NCBI GenBank assembly: GCA_050943935.1
Contig: JBMNQC010000016.1
Span: 1 to 34,809, forward strand
Source: Heteroscillospira sp050943935
Lineage (GTDB): Bacteria; Bacillota; Clostridia; Oscillospirales; Oscillospiraceae
Reading direction: 5' to 3'
Length of the DNA stretch: 34,809 nt
The position numbers and the translations under genes were made by a program. This document shows positions 6,528-13,379 of this stretch, in pieces (the first letter of the stretch is position 1; each line of letters begins with the position of its first letter). The notes beneath the pieces are model-generated. The model made no database searches. It had not been told where the DNA came from and saw nothing but the letters and a program-made list of their open reading frames with translations.

Positions 6528-7421
6528 CTATCTCTGCCGCTGGGGATGGTTCCGCTGGCGCTGGGGCGCTTTGGCGGTCTGGCCCTCTTTGATCTGGCGC
6601 AGTTTCACCTTGACCGATTGCCGGGGCCGGTCATCATTACGGGCCGGGGCGGCGCGTTCCTGCACCGGGGCGGAGGTCTGGCTGGTATTCGCGGCCTTCC
6701 GCAAATCTGTGACCGCCGCTTTTGTATATGCCAGGAATTTCCCCTTTTCCTTCTCCGGCATGACCGCCGCCTGCGCCTGGAATTGCTGCTCCAATCTGGT
6801 GATGGTGTAATGCTGCTGGAAAAAGCCGATCACTCTGGTCGCCAGCTTTTCCAGGTCGTCATGGAGCTGGAGGCCAAACTGTTCATGGAGCAATTCACGC
6901 AGGCCAACGGGCGCGTCCTCGAAGATCCCGGTCAGATTCTCCGGGTGGTTCAGGTTATTTTCAACAAGGTCTTGCATTTGTTCCAGCATGGAGCCGTAGC
7001 CCGGCCCGGTAGAGAGGGGCAGCCAGTAGCGGTCAACCTCGCCGTCCAGCATATAGTCGATGGCAACCTTGACCGGGCGGCTCGGCTCGTCAGTGTTCCA
7101 GTATTCCTGGTTTATCGCCTCCATCCGGGTCTCCGCCTCGGACAGCGTCATGCGGGCGCCAGCGGGAAGATGCTCGTCGGCGCTCTCCATGACGGTGACG
7201 ATGGGTTCCTGTTCCGGGGACAGGTCGGGCAGGGTGGCCTCCTTGGCGGATTTGAACAGGGACACAAACGCCCCGGAAATATCACGGGTGAAGTTCCTCC
7301 AGCGGGTGGCCGCGCCCCGGACGGTGCAAAGGCCATTTTTGAAAAAGCCGGTCACGATGCTTGCGCTCTCGCCCAGCAGGTCTTTCACATCCCGGCGCAG
7401 GTTCCCGGCGATCTCTTTCAT
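6528..7421 (-). CDS. Element protein of unknown function, possibly DNA- or membrane-associated
   Basis: A 297-residue protein if it starts at MKEIAGNLRRDVKDLL. The frame is open to a GTG at 7448, but the AGGAG there overlaps that GTG. The good Shine-Dalgarno therefore points at codons around 7440 with no normal start, and ATG 7421 is 27 bases away. The start is unresolved. Features: an amphipathic N-terminal ~70 residues with Phe-rich stretches (SIVTGFFKNGLC, ISGAFVSLFKS), an acidic middle containing MTLSEAETRMEAINQEYW, a helical LREL-LHEQFGLQLHDDLEKL segment and a basic Gln/Arg C-terminus. I recognise no domain. It heads the module downstream of palindrome copy 3 and an extra GC hairpin. Confidence 0.5.
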   Translation of the reverse strand: MKEIAGNLRRDVKDLLGESASIVTGFFKNGLCTVRGAATRWRNFTRDISGAFVSLFKSAKEATLPDLSPEQEPIVTVMESADEHLPAGARMTLSEAETRMEAINQEYWNTDEPSRPVKVAIDYMLDGEVDRYWLPLSTGPGYGSMLEQMQDLVENNLNHPENLTGIFEDAPVGLRELLHEQFGLQLHDDLEKLATRVIGFFQQHYTITRLEQQFQAQAAVMPEKEKGKFLAYTKAAVTDLRKAANTSQTSAPVQERAAPARNDDRPRQSVKVKLRQIKEGQTAKAPQRQRNHPQRQR

Positions 7422-7456
7422 ACGGCTGTTGGTATCTATGGGGATCACTCCTTTCC

Positions 7457-7486
7457 AAAAAGTGGTGGGGCGGCTCTCGCCGCCCC
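7457..7486 (-). terminator. GC hairpin with T-run in leader of the 6528-7421 gene
   Basis: GGGGCGGC (7467-7474) and GCCGCCCC (7479-7486) form a perfect 8-bp stem with a TCTC/GAGA loop. On the minus strand it is followed, after ACCAC, by five T (7457-7461). It stands between palindrome copy 3 and the ribosome binding site, so it could act as an attenuator. The five-base gap before the T-run makes it a non-ideal intrinsic terminator. Confidence 0.5.
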
Positions 7487-7499
7487 GGATAAAATGTCG

Positions 7500-7526
7500 A
7501 AATTCGTCTCAATTTGAGACGAATTT
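7500..7526. repeat. Palindrome copy 3 of 4 (with compensatory base change)
   Basis: A perfect 27-bp dyad: AAATTCGTCTCAA (7500-7512), a central T, TTGAGACGAATTT (7514-7526). Relative to the other copies, the G of ATGCG is T and the matching C on the other arm is A, so the dyad is kept by a paired change. It ends inside the stop codon of the gene at 7526-7930 and lies 51 bases before GTG 7448. Confidence 0.88.
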
Positions 7527-7930
7527 CAGCGGACGGCGGCGGGCCGCGCCCGGTGCATACGGCAATATGCCTTGGGCGGGACAAAGGGCCTCCCGGCGAA
7601 GGTCACTTCCCGGATGGGACGGTAATGGGACAGCACCCCGTCCCGCAGGCTGGCAAACTCGATATAGTCCGCCTTGGTAAAGCACCGCTCCCGGCGCATT
7701 TGGCGCTGGGACACCGGCCAGCCCTCGCCGTAAAGGAAATGGAACATTTTGATGTTGTCGGAGATCAGTTGCAGGGAGTTGTCCGAATTGTCGTAAAACG
7801 CGGGGGCCTCGCCGTCTCCGGGGCAATAGTTTTCGCTCCTGCCGAGATACACCCGCCCATCCTCGCCCACCAGGGCGTCCATGCCCTCATAGTTGCTGGC
7901 GGCGGCGGACGCGATCAAGATTTCTGTCAT
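7526..7930 (-). CDS. Small element protein of unknown function
   Basis: A 134-residue protein starting MTEILIASAAASNYEG at ATG 7928-7930, with GAGGTG nine bases upstream; longer in-frame starts lie inside the previous gene and lack a ribosome site. The sequence contains a short beta-rich segment (LVGEDGRVYLGRSENYCPGDGEAPAFYDNSD), an aromatic helix (DNIKMFHFLYGEGWPVS) and a basic C-terminal region ending RMHRARPAAVR. I recognise no family, membrane segment or catalytic motif. It follows the gene at 7935-8216 by 4 bases and is the last gene of the ParB module; palindrome copy 3 begins at its stop codon. Confidence 0.5.
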   Translation of the reverse strand: MTEILIASAAASNYEGMDALVGEDGRVYLGRSENYCPGDGEAPAFYDNSDNSLQLISDNIKMFHFLYGEGWPVSQRQMRRERCFTKADYIEFASLRDGVLSHYRPIREVTFAGRPFVPPKAYCRMHRARPAAVR

Positions 7931-7934
7931 GGTG

Positions 7935-8216
7935 TCACCTCGCCATATCGTCATGGCCGGGCGGCTTGCGGGGCTTGGGCGGCAGGCCGTAGTCTTGCCG
8001 CAGTTCCTCAACTCTCCGGCGAAAATCCTTTTCTGCGCTCTCCCGGTCTCCGAAATAGTTGCCATAGGCAAATTCCTTAAACTGCCTGTGGGCGTAGGAT
8101 TTCCAGGTCACATAGGGGGATGGTGCTTTCGGGTTGTGGGCCAGCACGATCTCCACGTCCTTGATGCGCTTGCTTTTGATAACGTGGTAGCCCTCGCATA
8201 CTCTATCATCCGCCAT
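7935..8216 (-). CDS. Small element protein of unknown function
   Basis: A 93-residue protein reading MADDRVCEGYHVIKSKRIKD, then EIVLAHNPKAPSPYVTWKSY and a charged helix (ESAEKDFRRRVEELRQDYGL). It looks like a compact single-domain cytosolic protein. The phrase VLAHNPKAPSPYVTW resembles small accessory proteins of Clostridia conjugative elements, but I know no function. The ATG follows a GAGGTAA site that includes the stop codon of the ParB-like gene, with a 6-base gap, so the two are likely co-translated. Confidence 0.5.
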   Translation of the reverse strand: MADDRVCEGYHVIKSKRIKDVEIVLAHNPKAPSPYVTWKSYAHRQFKEFAYGNYFGDRESAEKDFRRRVEELRQDYGLPPKPRKPPGHDDMAR

Positions 8217-8222
8217 AGCCGC

Positions 8223-10232
8223 TTACCTCGAAGGGGAAGGGGGCTTTTTGCCCTTACCCGCCTTTTCCGCTTCGGCCTTGGCCTTCTGGCGCTCAATGGC
8301 CTTTTTCCGCAGGTCAAGGGCCTCGAACACCCCGCGCTTTGCGTCAGGGATGGTAGTCCGCTTATCCGGGAAGTACGGACGCAGATCCTCCTCGGTCAGC
8401 GTGATTTTCAGTTGCGGCGTCTCCTCCCGCTTGGTGGGGGCTACCGACTTTTCGATCTTGTCCGTGGTCAGCGTCCCTTCCTGGCTGGCCTTTTTCAGTT
8501 CCACCGCCTGGGTGCCGGAGGGGACTTTATCCTCCTTCTTGATGGCGTCGGCTACCGCCGCCTGTTCCTCTTTTTTCAGATATGAGAGGTCTGCGGCGGT
8601 GTGGACGGGGAGCTTCTTATCCTCCACCATCTGCTGTAATTCCGGGGTCAGGTTGTTCAGACGGACAAGTTTCTGGATATTGCTACGGCTCTCGCCGGTC
8701 TGCTGGGCCAGTTCCTCGTCAGCCCGCATGGGCTTCTTGCCCTCGGCCGCCAGCTTGGCGGTTTCCTCCTTGGTGCGCCGTCCGGCCTTGTGCTTCATGG
8801 CTTCCAGCTTCATGGCATAGGCGCGGGCCTTCTCCATCGGGCTGATGTTCTCCCGCTTCAGGTTGGCGTCCACCATAGAGATCGTGGCCTCGTCCCGGTC
8901 AAGCTGGCGGACGATGACCGGCATGGTGGCGATACCCGCCAGCTCGCAGGCCCGGCGGCGGCGGTGGCCGGACACCATCTCATAGCCGCCCGCCTTGCGG
9001 GGGATGACCACGGCAGGCTCCAACACTCCGAATTTCTTTACGCTGTCCACCAGGTCCATCATGTCCTGGTCGTCCTTGACGTTGAACGGATGGCCCTCAA
9101 AGGGGTGTATCTCCGACACCTTCAGCGTGGTGATGATCTCCGACTGCCCCTCCCTGGTGATGGGGAGCGTAAAGTCCTTGGGGATTTCGTCCTCGGTGGG
9201 CTTATCGGGCGCGGCGGCGGGCGCTTGTTCAGCCCCCGTCTTTTCCGGCTCGGCGGGGTGGGGGTCTACCAGCTTGCCGGGAATGGGCAGGTCGGGGTTT
9301 TTCCTGTGTTCCTTGCGGTAGCGGCTGGCGTCCGTAAGGGCCATTTCGTAAACATCCGCCCGGACTTCCAGCATACCGGCCTGTTCCAGCGCCTTGCAGC
9401 GATGGAAACCGTCTACAAGCTGTAGCTCTCCCTTTTCCCCCTGGCGGAGAATGACCGGCTTTTGCAGGCCGTTCTTTTTGATGTCGGCAATCATATCGCC
9501 GTAGTCCTTCCTGGGGGTGTCCTTGACGTAGGTGCCGGGGAGGGGAACGATCTCGGACAGCTTGACGAAACGGAGGCTGGGGTCTTTCGGCGGTTCGGCA
9601 GGCTTCTTTTCCTCGGCAGGCTTGTCGGGTGCGGCGGGGGCTTTGGGGTCAGCCGCCGCCTTGGACGCTTTGGCACCCTTCTTTTCCCCGGCAGGCTTAC
9701 CGGGAGCGTCGGCGGGGGCCTTGGGGTCAGGCGTGGCCTTGGGTGGCTCGGCGGGCTTCTTTCCCTCGGCGGGCTTGTCGGGAGCATCAGCGGGGGCCTT
9801 GGGGTCAGGCGCGGCCTTGGGCGGCTCGGCGGGTTTCTTTTCCTCGGCAGGCTTGCCGGGAGCGTCGGCGGGGGCCTTGGGGTCAGGCGTGGCCTTGGGC
9901 GGCTCGGCGGGCTTCTTTTCCTCGGCGGGCTTGCCGGGAGCGTCGGTGGGGGCCTTGGGGTCAGGTGCGGCCTTGGGCGGCTCGGCGGGTTTCTTCTCCT
10001 CGGCAGGCTTGCCGGGAGCGGCAACGGTGGCCTTGGGGTCAGGCGCGGCCTTGGGCTGCTCGGCGGGTTTCTTTTCCTCGGTGGGCTTGCCGGGAGCGTC
10101 GGCGGTGGCCTTGGGGTCAGGCGCGGCCTTGGGCGGCTCGACGGGTTTCTTTTCCTCGGCGGGCTTATCAGGCGGTGCGCCGGGGACGGGGGCGCGGAAA
10201 GCGCCGATCAACGGGTTCTTCTTGTCTGGCAT
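8223..10232 (-). CDS. Double-domain ParB-like (KorB-like) protein with N-terminal Pro/Lys/Ala repeat arm
   Basis: A 669-residue protein with AAAGGAGG before its ATG. Residues 22-216 are about eight tandem copies of a 26-residue unit rich in Pro, Lys, Glu and Ala (core KPAEEKKPAEPPK). A first ParB/Srx-type domain covers ~220-300 (VKLSEIVPLPG, LVDGFHRCKALEQAG) and a second covers ~380-455 (LKVSEIHPFEGHPF, VSGHRRRRACELAG). A helical HTH region follows (AQQTGESRSNIQKLVRLNNLTPELQ, ~520-560), as in ParB/KorB DNA-binding parts. ParB proteins bind palindromic centromeres; KorB of plasmid RK2 also represses promoters. No ParA is in the window. Two ParB-type domains in one chain are unusual. Palindrome copy 4 lies 30 bases upstream, so self-regulation is plausible. 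The downstream genes follow with gaps of 4-6 bases. Confidence 0.85.
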   Translation of the reverse strand: MPDKKNPLIGAFRAPVPGAPPDKPAEEKKPVEPPKAAPDPKATADAPGKPTEEKKPAEQPKAAPDPKATVAAPGKPAEEKKPAEPPKAAPDPKAPTDAPGKPAEEKKPAEPPKATPDPKAPADAPGKPAEEKKPAEPPKAAPDPKAPADAPDKPAEGKKPAEPPKATPDPKAPADAPGKPAGEKKGAKASKAAADPKAPAAPDKPAEEKKPAEPPKDPSLRFVKLSEIVPLPGTYVKDTPRKDYGDMIADIKKNGLQKPVILRQGEKGELQLVDGFHRCKALEQAGMLEVRADVYEMALTDASRYRKEHRKNPDLPIPGKLVDPHPAEPEKTGAEQAPAAAPDKPTEDEIPKDFTLPITREGQSEIITTLKVSEIHPFEGHPFNVKDDQDMMDLVDSVKKFGVLEPAVVIPRKAGGYEMVSGHRRRRACELAGIATMPVIVRQLDRDEATISMVDANLKRENISPMEKARAYAMKLEAMKHKAGRRTKEETAKLAAEGKKPMRADEELAQQTGESRSNIQKLVRLNNLTPELQQMVEDKKLPVHTAADLSYLKKEEQAAVADAIKKEDKVPSGTQAVELKKASQEGTLTTDKIEKSVAPTKREETPQLKITLTEEDLRPYFPDKRTTIPDAKRGVFEALDLRKKAIERQKAKAEAEKAGKGKKPPSPSR
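9585..10169 (-). repeat. 78-bp tandem repeats within the ParB-like gene
   Basis: About seven and a half in-frame copies of a 78-bp unit encode 26-residue repeats. Copies differ mostly by single codons (for example PKAAPDP versus PKATPDP). One copy (residues 179-203) is 25 residues and more diverged. Such a region should vary in copy number between strains and is a likely assembly trouble spot. Confidence 0.9.
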
Positions 10233-10262
10233 GGTGAGTCCTCCTTTTGCTTATTTTGTCGA

Positions 10263-10291
10263 AAAATGCGTCTCGATTTGAGACGCATTTT
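10263..10291. repeat. Palindrome copy 4 of 4
   Basis: AAAATGCGTCTC (10263-10274) and GAGACGCATTTT (10280-10291) flank a 5-base centre with one unpaired position. It lies 30 bases before the ATG of the ParB-like gene and 9 bases after the repA stop codon. On the minus strand a run of five T follows the stem, so it may both end repA transcription and act as a protein-binding site for the ParB gene. Confidence 0.88.
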
Positions 10292-10300
10292 CAACCGATA

Positions 10301-11254
10301 TTAAGGGCCAAAATCGTGCTGTACCTCCGCTTGATAGTAGTTGTTGATGGTGGCCGGGGCATTGTAAAGGGCAGTCAGCAGATAGGCGCGGATGTTGCGG
10401 ATTTTGGTCGTGTTCTTCCGCAGACAGTCAAAAACATATTCCAGGTGCGAATAGTCCAGTTTATAAAAGCGTTCCTTCACCTGGGCGGTGGGAAGTTCCT
10501 CGCCGCCGATGCGGAGGGTGGCGCGGGTGCTGCATAGAACATCGGTTATCAACTCCGCCACCTCATCCACGTCCTCACGGTTGAACTGGGTACAGAGGGC
10601 AGCGTAGTCAATACTTTCCCGCACATCTCTCCCGCAATCAATCCGATCTATCCATCCTGTTCCCGGAGGGGAGGGGGATGGATGGACAGATGGATCAAGC
10701 TGAATGGGGTCAGTTTGATTTGATTCAATATAGATTGCGTCCGATTTTCCGAAGTCTGCACTTCCGAAAACCGGAAGTCTTGACTTCTGCTTTTCGGAAC
10801 TCTTGACTTCCGATTTTCCGAAGTCTTGACTTCCGAAAATCGGAAGTCTGGGAATGTCCTGCGGCTGGGAGGGTTGCGGCGGTTTTTCGCCGGTGGTGAA
10901 CCGCTTGACATAGATTTTTGCAGGACGGCCCTGGCCCCGCTTGACGCGCTCGATCAGGCCAAAACCCTTGCCTGTGTCCAACTCGGCCAGCAGCTTGACG
11001 GCCTTCTCATGCCCGCAGCCCAGGTCTGCCTGTATCTCGTCCAGTGTGTAGTAGATATAAACACGGCCTTGGTCGTCGTACCAGCCGTTTTTAGCGGACA
11101 GCCCCATGCGGTCAAGGAGAAGGCCATAGAGCAGCTTGGCGTCGGTAGACAGCTTCTTGAACTGTTCGCCGGTGATAAGCTGGCGGGGGATACGGTAGAA
11201 CGAAAATTGATTGCTTTCGTCGCCGTAATAATAGTCAAATGCTTGCTTGCCCAC
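10301..11254 (-). CDS. repA: RepA_N-type replication initiator
   Basis: A 317-residue protein starting at GTG 11252-11254, which has GGAGG eight bases upstream; an in-frame ATG at 11275 has no ribosome site. The N-terminus (FSFYRIPRQLITGEQFKKLSTDAKLLYGLLLDRM, YIYYTLDEIQADLGC, KGFGLIERVKRGQGRPAKIYV) is the winged-helix RepA_N signature of theta-replicating plasmids of Firmicutes. The C-terminus (SHLEYVFDCLRKNTTKIRNIRAYLLTALYNAP) is the partner domain common in element-borne copies. Between them, residues ~135-173 are encoded by five 23-bp iterons. RepA_N plasmids such as pAD1 and pSK41 carry the origin inside the initiator gene, so the same is likely here. A terminator-like hairpin stands in the leader. 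Confidence 0.9.
   Translation of the reverse strand: MGKQAFDYYYGDESNQFSFYRIPRQLITGEQFKKLSTDAKLLYGLLLDRMGLSAKNGWYDDQGRVYIYYTLDEIQADLGCGHEKAVKLLAELDTGKGFGLIERVKRGQGRPAKIYVKRFTTGEKPPQPSQPQDIPRLPIFGSQDFGKSEVKSSEKQKSRLPVFGSADFGKSDAIYIESNQTDPIQLDPSVHPSPSPPGTGWIDRIDCGRDVRESIDYAALCTQFNREDVDEVAELITDVLCSTRATLRIGGEELPTAQVKERFYKLDYSHLEYVFDCLRKNTTKIRNIRAYLLTALYNAPATINNYYQAEVQHDFGP
10734..10848. repeat. Five tandem 23-bp iterons inside repA (candidate replication origin)
   Basis: Units start at 10734, 10757, 10780, 10803 and 10826, with no gaps. The clearest unit (10826-10848) has TTGACTTCCGA and TCGGAAGTC, itself an inverted repeat; other units vary at a few positions (10780-10802 is the most diverged). 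Twenty-three is not a multiple of three, so the units are read in all three frames and the protein repeats only every 23 residues (FGSQDFGKS and FGSADFGKS). An AT-rich tract (about 10712-10736) adjoins the array and could be the unwinding site. Confidence 0.85.
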
Positions 11255-11271
11255 GTTCTCACCTCCATTGG

Positions 11272-11303
11272 GCAAAAAGAAAGGCGCCCCTTACGGAGCG
11301 CCT
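11272..11303 (-). terminator. Intrinsic terminator in the repA leader
   Basis: On the minus strand AGGCGCTCC and GGGGCGCCT pair around a GTAA tetraloop (11282-11303), followed by TTCTTTTT (11272-11281). It ends 18 bases before the repA GTG. As it lies inside the leader it can only act by attenuating repA or by blocking transcription entering from the chromosome side. Confidence 0.75.
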
Positions 11304-11553
11304 GGACTACGGGCTTTCCACCCGCTTTCTTCTTTTTTCTGCACCTTTTTCAATTTGGGATAGTAACAATGATAGCAAGCAACTTACTCAACAAAGGTTT
11401 TTAAGGGAAATTGTAGATGGCCCTCGTCTGCCTGTGTCGGGGCAATTTTTACTGGCCGCCACATACCACCATTCTTTTTTGCTCGATTTTCCTCGATAAG
11501 ATTGTGCTTGATACCCTAAAATCTCGTTATCATAGAAGTGCGCCGCTTGGGAT
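11304..11553. other. Element end / junction region without genes
   Basis: About 250 bases without a supportable gene. The part next to repA contains a GGGCTTTCCACCCGC imperfect dyad (11310-11326) and AT-rich stretches. The boundary between element and chromosome must lie just before the ppa remnant, around 11,550, because the ppa frame loses its family match at CCC 11554 and meets TAG at 11533-11535. An attachment site is expected here but cannot be defined without the other end or an empty site. Confidence 0.45.
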
Positions 11554-11817
11554 CCCATAGGCTATATCTCAATGCTGGACGGAGGCAAGAACGATGAGAA
11601 GATAATCGCCATACCCTTCTCCGACCCCACCTACAACGGCTATCACGATATATCCGAGCTGCCGGGACATATTTTTGATGAGATGGCCCACTTCTTCACC
11701 GTATACAAAGCCCTGGAGGGCAAGGAGGCCGTGGCCGGAGACGTGAACGGACGGGAGGCCGCCGTGCGAGTGATAAACGCCGCCATAGACAACTATGTGG
11801 AGAGCTTCTGCAAATAA
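11554..11817 (+). pseudogene. ppa: 3' fragment of inorganic pyrophosphatase gene, 5' end missing
   Basis: The reading frame gives PIGYISMLDGGKNDEK, IIAIPFSDPTYNGYHDISELP, AHFFTVYKALEGKE and a C-terminal AAVRVINAAIDNYVESF. This matches the C-terminal half of family I inorganic pyrophosphatase (PPi to 2 Pi), where the DELP/DLP and HFF-YK segments follow the active-site strands. Only ~87 of the usual ~170-220 residues are present. The N-terminal half, with the DxDPxD catalytic motif, is absent, and the preceding codons (KCAAWD) do not match the family. No promoter or ribosome site suits the internal ATG at 11572. The cleanest explanation is disruption by the element; the 5' half should lie beyond its other end. 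Confidence 0.8.
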
Positions 11818-11819
11818 AA

Positions 11820-11857
11820 ACATTGCACCCCATTGATTTTGGGGTGCAATGTTTTTT
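11820..11857. terminator. Bidirectional intrinsic terminator between ppa remnant and URO-D-like gene
   Basis: ACATTGCACCCC and GGGGTGCAATGT form a 12-bp stem (11820-11852) followed by TTTTT on the plus strand and preceded by AAAAA, which serves the minus strand. It overlaps the stop codon of the convergent gene at 11856. Confidence 0.9.
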
Positions 11858-13139
11858 ACTCTCCGTATTCGGCATTTATCATCTTACTGGCCATATCGCA
11901 CCACCACCAGAGACGCTGTGGTTCATCGCAGAGGTGGATGATGGTTTTCATGTTTATGGTGAGCTGGCTGCCGTATTTCCGTCCCAGATTCAAGGCATTG
12001 CGCATTTCGCCGGTGAGCAGACTCTTGGCCTCCTCCCAGTTGTCCAGAATCAGGAAGTTGGAGTTGGGCTTAAAGCAAGCCACAGCCTTGTTGCCTATGG
12101 CCTCCAAACTTTCCTCCAGTTTGGAGAAGGGGGATACGGAAATCTGGCGCACATTTTTGAAAGTGTCCAGTATATGCGGCACGCGCTGGTCTATGCGTTC
12201 GCAGCAGCCTATGCCGAATTTGCCGAACAGCTGGGAATACTCGCGCTCATAGTCGTAGGCAAACTCCTGTGTCATCTCGGGTGATACGGAGGTAAGTATC
12301 TGGTCAGAGGCTGCGCCCCAGATGTCCTTCAGTCTGCAGCCTATGCCGCTCTCAGTAGGCGCCGGGAGTTCGGTGGTGAAGCCTGGGCCGTTGTGCAGCA
12401 CCACATCAAAGCAGTTGTTGGAGGACAGCAGTCCCAGAGCCTCGTACTTCTTCACCCAATCTATGGAAACATCCATGTACCGGCGGATACAGGCGTGCAT
12501 CATGTCCGGGTCAACATAGAAGTTCATCAGAGCGTCGCCCATGCCCAGCCAGGTCATGATATCGTCCCAGGGGCAGACGCGGAAATAGTTTTTGCCAAGC
12601 AGGCGGACCTCAAGAATACCGTCAAATATTTCGTGCATCAGGTTCAGCCGCTCCATGGTGGCCTCCTCGTCGTAGCTGACCTCATGGTATTTTATCTTCT
12701 CCACATCGTCCTCGGAGGCTATGTGCTTGTCGAAATGCTGGGACTCGTATTTGCCGAAATGGCGGTCATTCTCTCCAAGATTTCCCTGCACGGAGGTGGG
12801 CAGGCCCCAGCCGGAGTCGTGTATCACGCAGGGGCAGTACACGATTTTGGAGATGTACCGGTCAAGGCGCAGATGCTCCCACTCGTAGAGCCTGAGCAGC
12901 AGCCCCAGCTCTACATCCCGCAGGAAGGGGTCGGAAATGCGGGTGGTAAGTTCGCCGTCCACATTCAGAACAAAAACCGGTGTGTCGCGGGTGTGCAGTA
13001 CGGGGCGTATCTGCCGCAGGTCGTTTACCGCTGTCCAAAGAGCGCGATTATGCTCCTGAACAGGCAGCGCCGCTATTTCGCCCACCCGGCGCCCCAAGTT
13101 CCGCAGGCGCTCTATATCCTGTGCGCTGTAGTTTATCAT
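11856..13139 (-). CDS. Uroporphyrinogen decarboxylase (URO-D)-like protein, probable corrinoid-type methyltransferase relative
   Basis: A 427-residue soluble protein with GAGGAG before its ATG. The general layout (VYCPCVIHDSGWGLPTSVQGN, a DIMTWLGMGDALMNFYVDPDMMHACIRRYMDVSIDWVKKYEALGL helix run, HNGPGFTTELP, GAASDQILTSVSPEMTQEFAYDYEREY, then ISVSPFSKLEESLEAIGNKAVACFKPNSNF) resembles URO-D superfamily proteins. In these, a late substrate- or zinc-binding segment follows a beta-alpha barrel. In anaerobes many relatives are cobalamin-dependent methyltransferases or of unknown role rather than haem enzymes. No corrinoid protein or haem gene is adjacent. It appears to be transcribed alone from the intergenic region at 13140-13379. 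The superfamily is likely; the reaction is not known. Confidence 0.55.
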   Translation of the reverse strand: MINYSAQDIERLRNLGRRVGEIAALPVQEHNRALWTAVNDLRQIRPVLHTRDTPVFVLNVDGELTTRISDPFLRDVELGLLLRLYEWEHLRLDRYISKIVYCPCVIHDSGWGLPTSVQGNLGENDRHFGKYESQHFDKHIASEDDVEKIKYHEVSYDEEATMERLNLMHEIFDGILEVRLLGKNYFRVCPWDDIMTWLGMGDALMNFYVDPDMMHACIRRYMDVSIDWVKKYEALGLLSSNNCFDVVLHNGPGFTTELPAPTESGIGCRLKDIWGAASDQILTSVSPEMTQEFAYDYEREYSQLFGKFGIGCCERIDQRVPHILDTFKNVRQISVSPFSKLEESLEAIGNKAVACFKPNSNFLILDNWEEAKSLLTGEMRNALNLGRKYGSQLTINMKTIIHLCDEPQRLWWWCDMASKMINAEYGE

Positions 13140-13309
13140 GGCTTGCTCTCCTCACGTTGTTTTTGTTATAAAGAGCAGTTACAGGCTTGTACTGCGCCTG
13201 CAATTGCAATAACATCATAGCATTTTGGCCGCTTTGTGAGAAGCAGAAGAAGCTGTCGCGGAGAGCCAGAAAATTGCACGCTAAAATATCTGAGCCGCGT
13301 CGATTTTTC

Positions 13310-13338
13310 TTGACAAACAGAGGCAGTAAGCTTAAACT
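13310..13338 (+). promoter_or_regulatory. Promoter of the feoAB fusion gene
   Basis: TTGACA (13310-13315), a 17-base spacer and TAAACT (13333-13338) form a near-consensus housekeeping promoter 41 bases before the ATG at 13380. A recognisable Fur box was not found by eye. Confidence 0.7.
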
Positions 13339-13379
13339 AACTTCAGAAAAGCTTTCGGAGAGAAAGAGGGATAATTGGC

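Noticed and set aside
10734..10848. Possible CRISPR array
   Set aside because: The 23-bp units are directly adjacent without spacers and lie in an intact coding frame; iterons explain them.
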